Source of the DNA: Fomitopsis serialis | Lineage: Eukaryota; Basidiomycota; Agaricomycetes; Polyporales; Fomitopsidaceae | Direction of reading: 5' to 3' | NCBI RefSeq assembly: GCF_022376445.1 | Contig: NW_025955102.1 | Coordinates: 45,482-109,481, forward strand | DNA length: 64,000 nt | Shown here: positions 1 to 13,172 of the stretch, in pieces | Numbering within the stretch: the first letter of the stretch is position 1 | Layout of the letters: each line of letters starts with the position of its first letter | Program-made: the position numbers and the translations under genes | Notes under the pieces: model-generated | What the model was told of the DNA's origin: nothing | What the model saw: the letters and a program-made list of their open reading frames with translations, nothing else | The model's database searches: none

Positions 1-2169
1 AGCGCTACAGAAGGAGCACAAAAATAGGTCAGCGGTATGTCACCACGTGGGCGCGTGTTGATCGAAGCGCGCAGGATGGGGCGGGGGGATATAGGGTGCA
101 AACGAGCGTACGAGCGGACATAGAAGACGAGACACGCACCCATCATGATACGCCCATTGAAACTCTTGGGACCAACAGCGATCACCACGTAGCTCCCATA
201 GCCCTCCAGCACCTTGCTCCCACTGACCATGAAACAGTCCGAGTGCCCTCCGGCGTGTTCGCCGTGGCCGTCTCTCGCCCGGACCGCCTCCTCGTAGTCG
301 ATCTTCCGGATCGCGTCGCTCTCACCCGTCGCGCCACTCTCATCGCATCGGACGTTGTGGCCGCCGAGGTAAACACCGTCGCACGGAATGATCTCGCCCG
401 GTTCAAGAAGCGCGATGTCGCCGACGACGACTTCGTGCACGTCGACGACGCGCTCGTCGCCTGCACGGATAACCTTGACCCCACGTTCTTCCTTTTTCTC
501 ATTGAGGGCTTGGAACTGACGCTCCTTTTGCCAGTCGTTGATCGAGCCGACAAGGACCTACGGGCGCCAACGCGGTCCAAGAATACAGTCGGAGGTTGCC
601 GAGGCACAACGGGTATGGAAGGTGAGCAAGAACGAAAGCAGCACCTAGGAAATGTGTACGCACGACAATGAGGATAGCAACAATAATGGCGACACCTTCG
701 ACCCAATCTACAGGAGGCTCGCCAGCTGGCCTTGGTGTACCGAAGTCTTGGAAGAAACCGAGCGCAAGAGACACGACGGCAGCTATACTCAATAGGACCT
801 AAGGAACCGAACCCAAAAGGTAAGAAGCTCTGATCATATCAAACTGAACAAGCGGCAGAGCGGAACGTACCAAAACCTTATCCTTCAATGCGAGCCACAT
901 GAGCTGCAAGAGCGATTTGGTCTTGCGCACCGGCAGGACATTCGTACCGAAAACGCGTCGCCGTTCCTCCATCGGAGCGTTGTATGCTTTCTCGTCCATC
1001 TCTTCCTCACTCTCATCGCCCGCAGGACGCTGCTTCCCACTGCTAACATCAATCTCGCTCCCGGGCCCTGTCACAACGATACCCGGGACGGGCTCCGTCT
1101 CCGTTTGTCCACCTGGATCTTGCGGTGGTCGGTCATGCCGCTGTCCAGCACTCTCACCTGCACCTGCACCAGACTGTGGATCCGCCGCCTTCTTGATTGC
1201 GGCGGCAGACAGACCGTGCTTCGGATGTGTACCAAGGCCCCTCAGCAGCCCCTTCACGCCGTCCATCTGCTCTAATGAAGAAAGCGACTTCGGATCTACA
1301 AGCGACGCCAGCCGGTAGGGCTTGAAGGCGAACGGCCCAGCATCGAGCGCGTCGTCCGCGGAGAGGTCAAGCGCGGGCCGCGGGGCATCTATGTCGTCGT
1401 CGTCGTGGTCCTGGCCGTCGCCGGTCTTCTTCCCTTTCTTCGACGGCGGCTTGCCGTCATTGTCTTCGGGTGGCTGTGGCGAGATGAGCTTGGCCCGGCT
1501 GTGCGCCGAGCCGCTTCGCGAGCGCATCGTCGTGCCGTCGAACTCGCTCGCCGCGCCGTTCTCGCTCGCCTGGTCGAAGTGCGTGTGCGTGGGGCTCGGC
1601 GGCACGCTCAGGGCCCTGTACTCGTCCTCGAGCCGGGGGGCGGCTATGCTTACCATGCCGTACTCCGTGAACGGGGCGACGTCCGGCTCGGTGCCGTCCG
1701 ACCCGACGCTGCTCGCGACGCTGCCCTTGCGCTTGTGCTTGTAGCTGGCGTGCGGAGATAGGAGCCCGAGCGAGGAGATGCCGTCCTTCTGTTCGGGCTT
1801 GTTGTCGCGCAGCGCGAGCGAGCTGGCGAAGTGCACGCTGGAGTGCGCGGAGAGCGTCGGGCTCGGAGGGACGTGCTGGGACGAGCCCGCGATGGAACCC
1901 GCGTAGGAGGGCGAGGGGGAGCGATGCCCGAGGGTGGGCGATACGGTGGGCGAATAGGGCGCGTCAAGAGAGGAACGCCTGCCAAAGGCACTGGGTGGCG
2001 AAAGGTAGGTAGGCGACGCGCTCAAAAAAGTCTGGTCAGTAGGGGTGGGCGGCTGGACGTCGAACTCGACGTGTTCATTGTCTACGGGGGCGGCGACGTT
2101 GACGGTGGAGGAGAGGTCCGTGGTGACGATGCTGGGGATTTCAGGCCTGCTGCTGTCGGGCTGGGACAT
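1..2169 (-). CDS. PMC1-type Ca2+-transporting P-type ATPase, N-terminal part (cut by window edge)
   Basis: P2B-family calcium pump of the vacuolar or plasma membrane that exports cytosolic Ca2+ using ATP. Four exons are readable on the minus strand: 871-2169, 664-798, 140-557 and 1-4, with GT..AG introns and a continuous frame. The start is the ATG at 2169, which opens MSQPDSSRPEIPS. Residues 1 to about 400 are a Ser/Pro-rich, low-complexity cytosolic extension, longer than in animal PMCAs. Then come the conserved LLQLMWLALKDKVL, a first hydrophobic helix (VLLSIAAVVSLALGFF), a second (GVAIIVAILIVV), GSINDWQKERQF, and the actuator domain with the dephosphorylation loop DESGATGESD. The last intron joins FNGRIMM to the start of an AL.. 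exon, the usual MMALR region. The phosphorylation and nucleotide domains lie outside the window. The family call is firm; PMC1 orthology is inferred. Confidence 0.93.
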
Positions 2170-5100
2170 GGCGCGGTAGAAGTGCACAGGATGGGGATAG
2201 AGGAGGCAAGCGAAACGGAGAGACTCATAGAGACGGTCGGGCTGAAAAGGGATGCCACCTTGAGGCCGACGTGCTATTTCAACGAGTGCGACCTTTCTAC
2301 TGGAAGTTTAACACCGCCTCACCCCATCGGGAACCAGATCTGCCAAGCCCTTCTCAGCGCCACCCTCGCCGTCGTCCCGGGATCCATGTCCGGCTCGACT
2401 CAGCTTGCCCCGTTCTGGCATCCTCCTCTTCCGCCTCCCTCTGCGGTGCATCCGACGCCGAATCCGCACACCGACGCACCGCCAGACACAGCGACGGCGG
2501 CCCTATCGGGACAGCCGCGGCGCCCCGCCGGCCACCGGCCGAGTGGCCTGCCAGGCGCCCCATCGGCGCGGCGCTCCCGGCAGCTGCGAGACTCATTCCT
2601 AAAAGGCGTAGGCACAGCGTTCAGATGCTTCCGCGTGCATGTTGCCCGTCGCTGTCGACCCTCTCCTTTGTTGCCCGCCACGCTCTGGCCACGGCTGCCT
2701 CACTTCCTTTGAACTTCGGGTGGCACGTTCCCAGGAGCTCCTGCCTCGACGCGTCCCGGTCCCAGTGTTCGGGGCGCTGCGCACGAGCCCGTCGCAGTGC
2801 ACTGTATCATGTTCCCGAGCTGCACCGCTCTACATCGCTCATTTTCTCGGGCCTTAACTGACGGCATATACCGCAGTCCCTCTGCTTGCTTGATAGCTGT
2901 TCGTCGACGTCCTGTCGAATTTTGCCAGTGCCTGGCCAGTGCAACTTGCTCTTGAGATGGCGCGGCGCCCCACCGCAGCCCCTTTGTGCGGGACGCGCGT
3001 TTCCACTTTTCCTGTCACGGGCCGTGTTCTGACGTCCAACATTCGCCGTTTCAGAGACTGGGCTCCTAATAGGCTGCCCACAGACATCATCCACCCCCTG
3101 GTAAGTACACCGGTCCACAGTCGCGCCAATCGATGCCACCCGGGCACTTATCTACTATGAGGCCGTCCAGCAGGTACATCCGTTGATCCCAGAGAGTTCC
3201 GCTGCTGCTTCTCATGCATGTGTGGCCCGGGTGCCGAGGCTACATTGTCCGTGACTGAATACACCGCCTCGATCGTCTCCCCGCTGCATGGTTTGCGCCG
3301 TCCGCACATGTGGGATACGCGCCAGGGTCAATGACGCAGAAGCCTGGGGTAGAGACATGTGGCCTGGCATGCGCCGTGGCGGATAACGGATCTGCCTCGA
3401 CTCACGAAGCTCGCGCTGGTCATGAGCCGATCGTCCCTCGAAGGCCAGGTTGTGCCCCGGAGGCTTTCTTCAAGTTCATCCAGCTCGTGTCCGGCGACGT
3501 CATCCATGCTCGCGGCTGCCGGACCACCGTATCCGGAGCTGCGGCGCTGCGAGGATACCCTGCCTCGCCCCGGTTGACGTGATACGCCCGTGCGTGGGTG
3601 TATAGTAGCATTCCGAAGACAGCCTCGTTGGTGGGTTGAGGCGATTCGAGATCGGAGGCACGGTGACGAAGGGCACGCTTCGAAGCGCCCGCGCGCAGCG
3701 CTGGAGATGATGCGCTCGCTGCACGATCGAGATACCGATCTTACCGTGCATCGTATGTGGCACACCGGATGCTTCCTGGCTGCCCACCCTCTGCTTGCCA
3801 CGTCCTTCCGATCCCGCTATCCGACCCACCCCCCGACAGGATCGACATCCTGACGCGCTCGGATGCGTGGTCGCAGGTGCCAAGGCGCCCGCTACGATGC
3901 GTTGCCGCGTTGCCACCCGCGGAATGGAGATACCCGAAACGGCTCAGTCCGTAGCATCAGGCAAATCACGCAGAGAATGCGTTCCCACTTAAGTTACAGC
4001 GCCGCGGTATTCCTGTGTACTTATCTGCGGGCACGGGCCCCGATGGAACACGTATGTACGTACTTGCGCCGCTGCTTTCACCCACCGGCGTAGCTGAGAC
4101 CACAGAATGCACTCACGCGCACACATCGTACCTTGGAACGAAGCCACCCGCCCTTCCGGATCCTGGAGCCTGCAGGCAGCATAGGAGGTTATGTCATGGA
4201 TCCTGGACGGTCTGCCTCAAGTCTGCCCTGATTCTCCTGTAGAATGGCCGTCCTCGGGAACGCCACAACAGAGCTTGGCCTAGGTCACAAGCGTGTCATA
4301 AGGAGGAGCGGGAGTCGCCTGTGACCTACGCGAGATGTAGCACTGTCCTCCAGGTACAGCTGTCTACTTCTTGGCCTCTAGTTGGTATCGAGTTCTGATA
4401 TGCATCCAAAGTCCAGTCTTCTAACGCGCCCGCGCTGGCGTGAAGGAAGACGCATTGAATGATATCATGATCATGATCGCTTCCAAGGACTGCATCGCCC
4501 ATCGGAGGAGCGCCTCAATTCCACGGGGCCGGGCATCTGCGGAAGACTAATATCGAGGGCGGGTGTTGGAAGTGTGACAGGTACGTTGATGCTGTCCTTC
4601 GTCCACCACGGCTGATCGGCACCTCTGCGCAGATGACTTTCCACTCCTTGTCTGTCGGGTTACCGCGCGATGCTGGTGTGACGACCTGATTGTTGTCGGA
4701 GCTGCGAAGCTCGAGGCACAGCTTCGGTCAAGGACATGATTCTAATATATCTGTAGTACGGATGCGAACGCGGTATGTGTCGAATTCAAAGATCGGGCGG
4801 ACTTGGGGATCCGGAAGAGTTCATTGCAGATACTACACCCTCTTATGTAGCATGGAGTCCACCGCGCACAATAGACAACGTGCCGTGGTGCGAAAGTATC
4901 GGCACCGTTCTGCAGAGAACATAGATTCGCAACCGCGATAGATCACGATCGACGAGGTACTTCGTCCGGCGGCCAGAATTCCACTTTTAGTATATAGACT
5001 TCCTGATTTAGGCCGTAACATGCATCCGTCATCAGCGCATCTCGTGTCGATGTCATATGGTCGGCCGTGGAGAAGCCTTCTTGTGTCTGGATCGCTCTCG

Positions 5101-8100
5101 TTGTGGTCGCGTCTCCAATTGAGTGCTGGCGCGATCGATGCCACAGCGCGGTACATGCCGCCCATGATCGGCGGGTTCGGGCGCGCCCGCCGGCGCTTAC
5201 GTTGCTTCCATTTGATGGCGGGCTGCCCCGCCTTGACGTGTACATCCACACTGACCGCCACGGAGTGCGAGCGACTCGGACGGCCTAACGCTCCCACTGA
5301 TACTCGTGGCTTATTCTGCAGACCTGGGATACACACATTCGGCCACGCCCGGGACGTCGGCCGCCTGTAGATTATTATGAGAGCGGTATGACTGATATCC
5401 GCGAAGCGTTGTTGCTTATGCTCTTCGTTCAGGTCGGGTATGACACGAACCTTCGGATATCGAAACCAACGGCCCGCACGTCATACACTGCATGTCACCG
5501 CAAGGGCTTGACATTAGACCGTTAGAAGGGACGGTGACGTGTCTTACATGTATGTTGCCCACTAAGTACCACGAGATACATTCCTGATGGGCCTCAGCCC
5601 AGTGAGGCCCAGCTCGAAGTCGCTCTCCAAGGCCTCAAAAGCCAGAGAGACAAAGCGTTGTCGCCCTGATGTTCGTCGGTGAATGCTTGGTAGGCTCAGT
5701 GTTCACCGCTCACCGCCCAGTATTGGCATTACTGACCGCCAAACCTTCTTAGCATCTGCCGAGGACGCCCCTAGCCCGCAGCCAGAAGCACAGCCGATGG
5801 ATTCGGGACTACAGCCTCCGTAATGCCGCCTCTGACGCGTCGTGGGTTCCGCCTCCCAGTATGTGCTGCGCAGCAGTCACCCGCGCGAGGCTGTGCTCCA
5901 GGGGTAAGCAGTCGAAAATTGTCCAGTATTTTCAGGAAGCTGACATCGGCCCCGTGCGTGTTATGGTATGCATCTCCCTCCCGCGAAAGCTGAGCTCGTT
6001 GGTATACCTGCGACTCAATGGACAATCCCGTGGCTGCGAACGAGAGCTGAGTTTTCTCGGGTCCTTTTGGACCAGCGAGTACCAATAACGACCAAGCCGG
6101 CTGCCCGTTACGGGCGGACAATGCGCCGTGCTGCTTAGCCTCCGGAACTACCGACGTGGAGAAAAGCTCCAGGCTGTGAAAGTCTGAACGATCTGCTGTC
6201 ATCGGCCCAAGCTGTGGATTTTTACCAGACGAACCCGTTCGCGGCTGCTCGATCCGTCCGCACACGCTGGTCTGCATGGCGTTGTCGCATAGCCCCGCTC
6301 CGAGTCCCTCAGCACGGCGCGCAAGGCAATTCGCTTACAGATACAGATGCACCCTCAGGGCGGTGGGTATGCCGTATACTTGGACCCGCAGCTGACCAGG
6401 GTACCGCATGTCTGCAGGTTGGCCTAGTCGTGGAGTTGTGCGCACCCTGGTGAGTGATATTCCCCTGCCTTGGCTTTCCGTGCCCCGGGCGTTGCTGCCG
6501 CATCGCCGACTCTTAGACCGGTTCGACTCGCCACCCCCCAGAATACGAACACAGCATTTCCGGATAGACTTCAGTGGATCTCGACGGGTGCATACAGGGT
6601 GCGTCGCATTGCGTTTTCACATGTCTTGGCTGACTGGAATGAGACCACGGCACAGCCTTCCTCTCTTGCCGATATCTTTGTCTCAGTGCCCAACACTCGG
6701 CAAACTTTTAGCAAACACAGGACATCGACATCAATTCGTTGTTTCTGTGTACCGTTTCATTATTATTGCCAAAATCTTCGAGGACTGAAGACCTGCTGGT
6801 GCGTGGCTTCAATGCCTCATTGTTGAGACGAGTGACTGACCCCGGCTGCAGATCAATCGTGGACTCGGACTCGGGCCGCTGCATTCCAAATGCAAATGTC
6901 CAGTTCAAACGGTGCTTTGATGCTCTCCTGCCATGCATCACCTGCGAGGTGTCTCAGTGTCCGGGGTTTCTGACGTAACCGTGGTAGTCCGAGGATACCC
7001 ATCCAAATACTACTTGTTTGCTACCCGTGCCGGACCGGACTGTGGCCTGTGTGGTTCACGATCACCGTACCAGTCTGATGCGCGCTGAACGTCAACACAA
7101 CACTCCAGCCGGCAGATCGACTTCCTGGGCCCGGGAGCAAGATAAGCAAGGCATGGATCGTCTTCATGAAGGTTGACTGATCCAGCGAATGCAGCTCACT
7201 CACAGCTGAGTCTACAGCGTTGGGCCTCGCACAGAAACTGCCTATAGGAGCGGAGGTCACCACACGTTGGTCCGCCGTAGCCAAGGTCGCGGCTGCCCCT
7301 CAGCCTGGCCGTCGAGGTCCGCTGCGTCCGGCGTGATCCATATCAAACCCGCTGGACTCCGCTATGTGTGTTTGGAAGGCGTGGGGCCCGGCGATATGGA
7401 CCTGGCTGCAAGCATCCATATCGCACAGCCAACTCGAAGCTAACCCGGGAGGTAGATCAACCAACTAACTTTCCAGTCGGTCGGGACGTCTTCGATGCAT
7501 GGCTCGTCGAGCCACGTCTACACGAGCTGCGATACGCGGCAGAAGCGAGGGCTTCCCAGGAACTTGTACTCAATTAGCGTACGCTTCTCCGCACAGCCTT
7601 GCGATATGGACAAACTGCGACTGAGCTGAGCCGCAAGAATCTGCAGCGACACCGACCGAGTTTCTGGCGAGGTTGATCGCGGTTCACTCGTATTTGGGAT
7701 GTTGTGAGGCTGTTTGAAGGTATGTGGTTTTATATCCGATGTATCCACATACTGCAGTCATGAAGCCTAGGCTGAACAGCGTACACAGAAGTCGAAGGCG
7801 CGTCGCGCGGTTGCCCGCGAATTCTCCTTGCGAGTTTCCAGAGCTGGATGACAATTGGCGTACGTTGACCGTGCATGTGGATAGAACTACCTCGGCATAC
7901 GGTCGATCGTTGCTCATAGGAGACTAATACGTATACACGGCTGACAAGTAAGGCCGACGATGGGCCCTTCAGCAGGCTAAGTGGACACCTTAAGGAGAGC
8001 CGGAAGTACGAGGTGAGAGATGATCCCACGCCGTACTAGGGTTATGTCTCCGCCATTGACGACGGCCCACGTACGTACAACACTCAGGGGCCTGAGTAAC

Positions 8101-8901
8101 GGCCGCCTAACAACGATCTCACAGCTCTGACACAAATGACATACTCAGCAAGACCGAAGTGTGACCTCGGTATTGCATACGGCTCACCTGCCTGTGTGCA
8201 CGGCCGTACAGCTCAACAGTTAGAGACGAATCTCTATGCTGACAGCGAATCAGTCTTCGATGCATGCACTCTGTCAAGCTCATCAGGAACCATTGACGGC
8301 GGTTCCGGCTCGGACATAATATAGCCAACCTCGTCTCGTTAGCGTCAGGTCCTTTTGCCATTCGAGTCACATACTTACGAAGCGGCTAACGTGTAGAATG
8401 GACAAGTCAAAAGCGCTCGGATCGATGGGCATCATGGGAAAGGCGTTTGTGCTAGCCTGTCAAGGGGTTCCTGAGTAGCCCAAGCCCACATACATGGCCG
8501 AGATGTGGACAAGACTGTCCTCGCACCGCGTATTCGTGGCTGGAAGCGCACGAGACCAGTGTCTAACGAACCACAGTAGGTTCTGCACTGAGTCGACCCA
8601 GTTCATAACCATAACAGATGCTTCATAAAGACGGCGTATACAAATACCCGCTCCCGAGGAGGCTGTAGCTTCACTTCACAAGGTTATGAGCTAATGGAGG
8701 AACGCACACTTGATTCATAGCCCAAGCCGAGTTGACCTCCAGACAGGGTGCGCCTCACACATGCTGACAGAGCATATTCGTAATAGACTGTGCTAAAAGT
8801 ACAAGAGCGACATGAACGCAGTCCTACCGGTGACGCAAGTCAGAGCCATATAGCTTCGCAGTACGTCCAACACTCACCACTGTCCGTGCCGCATGCATTC
8901 A
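2170..8901. other. 6.7 kb without a recognisable gene
   Basis: No open frame here shows a family motif, a signal peptide or a convincing chain of splice-joined exons on either strand. I see no transposase, reverse transcriptase or long terminal repeats. Small AT-rich palindromes occur, for example near 4460-4480. The first few hundred bases (about 2170-2700) must hold the Ca2+-ATPase promoter. The rest could be decayed repeats or lineage-specific non-coding DNA. Confidence 0.5.
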
Positions 8902-11900
8902 TTACATCTCATCCAGCATTGGAGCTTCAATGTCGAGGTCCAACGGCGTACCAACCGCGCCAAGTTCGACTGGTGCCTTCTCAAGCTCCGGGGCAGCAGC
9001 CGGAGCATCGGCTGGCGCAGGAGGCAATGCAGTGGCCTTCCATCCGTTTCGCCAAGCTGCGAGGCCAGCTATCAGGCCGAACACGTTGATCCATGCCTGC
9101 AACAATTGAGTGAGCGAGACGAGCACAATGGTCAAACGAATAAGCCAGCGCCAGCAGTAACGGCGACGCGCCGTCTACTCTTCCAGAAGGTTGTATGCCG
9201 AGACCGCCATTCGTATGTGACGGGCATAAGAGAAAAAGGAAGTGGTACACGTACGTCGTTCTTGAACAAGCCCGCCTCCAACGACCTATGAAACCACGAT
9301 TGATATTAGTTAAAGTTGTACTCAAAGCATTCCACAGTTCTAAACCCTGGAGAGAAGAGGTAGAACGAGTACCAGAAGACACAGAACATCGATATGGCCA
9401 CGACAAGGTTTCCAGCGAGCTTAGGAGCCCGTTGGACTGGGACGATAACAGCAATCTCTGACACCGCAACCTTGTGCGTGTCCCATGATGATACTCGCCC
9501 CAGGTACGAAGGCCGAAAAGAGGGGAAAGAGGCGACATGACACGGCTTCTTGGTATTGTGTAGCGCGGGCTGGCGTCCCACTCTGGGTTCTGCACAACTA
9601 GAGCCGCCGATGTATGGCTCTGGCGTCCGGTAACATCCCAACGCTTGTACAAGAACAGTGCGACGGCAACGAGAGACACAGGTCAGACAGAGACCCAGCG
9701 AATGACTTCCCGTCGCGTTCGCAACCCTCGCAGACATACTGCGGAAGGATGACCAAACATTCTCATCGACTGCCCGAGTTCGACGAGACCTAGTCCACAA
9801 AAAGCGTGTTGCCGGCGCCGTTGCGTCGTGGGACGGACCGCGAAATGCATTCTAGATGATGGAAGTGCCTGTACAGCCTCGATAGAACGCCCGTGGGCAC
9901 CAGCGAACCTTCAGAGCCGACCATATCCGCCTTGTCAATTAGCGCAGCCGGAGGAAAGAGGACAGCGAGCGAATGAGAAGTCGCTCAGCGCCATCACGTG
10001 TGCATACGGGACACAGCCTCGTCTATATCTAGAGAGGTTAGGCTCTAGAAAGGACATAGGATGTTCCCTACGGAAGGTTGTGATATGAGGAAGATCGCCA
10101 CACCCCACCTTGACGCGGCCACTGACAAATGAACGCGAGAAACGGGCGCGCGATGGACAGTGATGCATAGCCCGATGCAAAGTCAGGGTGTGCGAGGCCG
10201 GTTCTATGGAGGAGCATGCCGCGAATGTGAGTAATGCGGAGGCTCCAGTGGGAGTACCATCAGCCGAATGGTACGACATGGTTGACGAACACGAGGTTCG
10301 CGGGCGTATGGAGACACACATCATGGATCCAGAAGGACAAGCTGCAGCAGCCAGTCAAGGGCAAGGGCCGGGCCCGATTAGACGATAATTCAGCAATACG
10401 TGCTGTGTCCTATCCGAACCTCCGGGTCGTACGGTAGTTCATAGCGGGTTCAAAGATGCAACATATGCAACGACCGGCGATAATGACCATGACGATCAGA
10501 CAGCCGTCGTCGTCTACCAAACACAGAGCACGGTCTCAATAATGTTCTCCATTTGCCTGGCCCCTTCGGTGTCTGTGCCCTTCGGACGGGCGCCGGACAT
10601 GCAAGATATGATGCGGGGCACGTATACACGGCGTGCGTATTTTGACTCGAGGGCACGCTCCGAAGGTAAGCGTGTACAGGGTCCAGCCAGATGCCTCCAA
10701 GTGGTAAGTTGAATGATAACTTAAGAGGCATCTAGCCCAAGGTCGAGACACCGTGCGCGTGCATGACTTTGCGTGACAGTGCGAACACCATTCAAGAACG
10801 AAGGACGACAGTAATTGACTGCGAGTGTCCAAGTTCGATACGCACCAATGAAGGGCCTGGGGCAGGTAGCCCGCGTTGACAACAACTTCTCCCCAGAACG
10901 CGTCCCACCTTTTTCGGAGCTCCTCCTTTTCAGCGGGGTAGGAGATAGCCTGCTGGACAGCAGTCTCAGATAGCCACACCGGGTCTAGCAAATCAGCGTC
11001 ACGGACCTTGGACTTGCCCACAGCCTTCTCGCGCATCTTCAGCAGATTGAAGTCCTCCTTGAGGTGCACGAACTGCAGGAGGATGTACGCAGCCCAGAAG
11101 CGGCACGACCAGAGCGCGAACGCGCCCCTGTTGAGCGTGACGAGCTTCCCGCTAGGCTTCGACGCGACGAACGGGATGAGCGACGCGAGTGTCGGGAGGG
11201 CGAATGTAGCGGGGATGATGTCGTGCGCGAGCATGTAGTAGGTGTGCTCGAGCGGGTAGTACGCAAGCATCGCCCAACCTTGGAACCGCTCGATGGTGAG
11301 AAGCTTGCGAGTCGGCGGCGGGTTGCGCTCGATTGCGGTGAGCCATTGGACAATGGGTAGAAGACCTGTGAAATGCAAAGTGGTGAATGCTCAGTACTTC
11401 GGATGTCAATGACGTCGTGTGCGCAGCTCGGAGACCAAAAGTCGCGTCTGAATGCAACAAGGCCTATGGCCTCTTGCGCGCAAGCCCATGATGGATGGTA
11501 AGGTGAGTCCAGGACACGAACCCCACAACCGGAACAACATTCTTGCGTCGCCCGCAAGGCCCGCCAACTTGGTCATGCCTGTCGCCGCAGTGCTGACAGG
11601 GGCCGCTCTCATCCCTGCGCGATGTTGCATGCGAGCACGGAAGTGTAAGAATGGAACAGTCAGCTTCAGGGTATATTCAAGAAGCTGTATGAGACCCTCA
11701 TCAGCAGAGGAATCGGACAATAACGCATGGAAATCGGGTAGTTGGAGGTGCACCGACCATGAACAGTTTGCTGGGAACCCAGACAACGTTAAACATGGTT
11801 TCTCGGTAACAAAATAATTCCGACTGACTCGCTTCCACTCCATGTACTCAGGTATCGCACGAGATGGCTCAAAGTTTCCGACGGAGGTACGAGCGCGAAC

Positions 11901-11959
11901 GACCCGAAGGTCAGGTCTTCGATGCGAGCCAACGTGAGCGCTTTCGGCGGCCGCGACAT
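8902..11959 (-). CDS. Peroxisomal biogenesis factor 11 family protein (PEX11C-like)
   Basis: PEX11 proteins sit in the peroxisomal membrane and drive its elongation and division. Six exons join in frame on the minus strand: 11829-11959, 11758-11770, 11522-11684, 11365-... down to 10846, 9255-9285 and 8902-9096. The 13-nt second exon restores WSGSDKLFM exactly across its junctions. Visible landmarks are LLEYTLKLTVPFLHFRARM, GDARMLFRLWGLLPIVQWL, ERFQGWAMLAYYPLEHTYY, the C-terminal SLEAGLFKNDAW and VFGLIAGLAAWRNGWKATAL, then an Ala/Pro-rich tail ending PMLDEM. The start ATG at 11959 opens MSRPPKALTLARIEDL. Introns are 58-158 nt except the fourth (9286-10845), which is 1560 nt. The protein is about 350 residues, normal for this fungal subfamily. 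Confidence 0.88.
9286..10845 (-). other. Oversized 1560-nt intron of the PEX11 gene
   Basis: The upstream exon ends ..QALHW with donor GTGCGT (10845-10844), and the next exon starts after CATAG at 9286. Both are in phase 2 and join to ALHWSLEAGLFKND, the family consensus. All other introns of the gene are at least ten times shorter. Within the intron the minus strand has short hydrophobic reading stretches near 9320-9700 (for example LVVAISMFCVFWYSFYLF) that can be spliced together, but they match no family I know. No terminal repeats or target-site duplication were obvious by eye. Confidence 0.7.
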
Positions 11960-13172
11960 TCTGAAAAAGCGGAAGTTAAGTGGGGAGACTGTGCAAGTAG
12001 TAGTTCTGCGTTCGAGACGCGTTAGCAGTGGGACGACAGCGAGAGAACGCGACGGTTGCAAGGAGAGGCTGATATACGGCCGTTCGCTCCGTGCGGGGCA
12101 GCGTCAAGAGCATCCGGGGTTCGATAACACGTGCCACTGCTTGAGCGCCGTCAACGAGGTGGGAAACGCTTACGTACGCGTCGCGCAGCCTTAAAACGCG
12201 CGTCTTCGCGTCGCAAAAACTTAATAGAACAAATCCTGGGGACACAAAAGTTCGGGCTCGGTGGTTGCTCTTCCGTCTCCTTGTCCGCGTTCCCGTCCCC
12301 TAGAACGAAATACGGCACCTCTCAGGAGGTGCTGGGGCCCTTCTCTGATGTCTGGGAGCTCGTCTGTTTGACTCGTCTGTCCGCTGTTTTGGAGGCATCG
12401 CTTCGGCTGGCGCTCATGACGATACGGCGGTGGATTGGGAGGATGGGTTTCTGTGTTGGAGAGGCCGACATCCTGTTGCAGTAGTTCAGAGTATGTCATG
12501 AATATAATCTGTTGGAGATGCCTCAGCAGTGCGATTTCCCTGGTGATGGGTCGATGAACGTCGATGTGTCTACGCCTTGGGTATGTGCGTGATATTGATT
12601 CACTGTATATCGAGGATTTGATGAACAAGATCACCTCCGAGCAGAACAATAATTGCGCGCCGACCATTCGCATCAGGATAACAGGAATGGGGCCTTGGTC
12701 GGGGATCTGCAATGGGTGCTGCGGTGGTCGATTGACTATGTATGACACGCTTGACACCGTATCAAGCGTGGACATGCGTCCTACGATTTTGCAACGCGTG
12801 TAGACGTCTTTGAACCCCTTCATTGGCGTGTTGGATCTGTGATACATAGGTGTTGACCGTCTCAGAAGCCACAACGTCCGCGCGGTGGCATGACAGGCCT
12901 CATGATAACTTGGTCTTGGCTCAATCCTGGTCTCGAGGAAGCTGATTCAAATTTCTCCTTGCGACGGCCCGCGTGATGTATGATCATCGGACAAAGTGTT
13001 GTATACACTGGCGCACACGGTTCCGAACAGTCCTGTCAAATGAAAGCATCGAGTTCTCCACGGCACGTTCAAGACGTTCTCCTTGACCCTCACCTCATAC
13101 CCTTCGTGAGGCCTCAACGCCTCTCAGCCCACACTCCTTCGGCAGCCGACGTTCACTGACTAAAAAGAAACG
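11960..13172. other. Intergenic region between PEX11 and first aspartic peptidase
   Basis: Divergent upstream regions of the PEX11 gene (minus) and the peptidase (plus) meet here, so both promoters are expected. Open frames at 12131-12484 (+) and 12221-12874 (-) overlap on opposite strands and show no recognisable motif. I treat them as chance. Confidence 0.5.

Noticed and set aside
96..706. 191-codon plus-strand frame and 174-codon minus-strand frame
   Set aside because: Both are shadows of the Ca2+-ATPase exon 3, whose true minus-strand frame contains the TGES loop.
12131..12874. Opposing open frames of 117 and 217 codons
   Set aside because: They overlap on both strands, have no motif, no splice-joined partners and no signal peptide.
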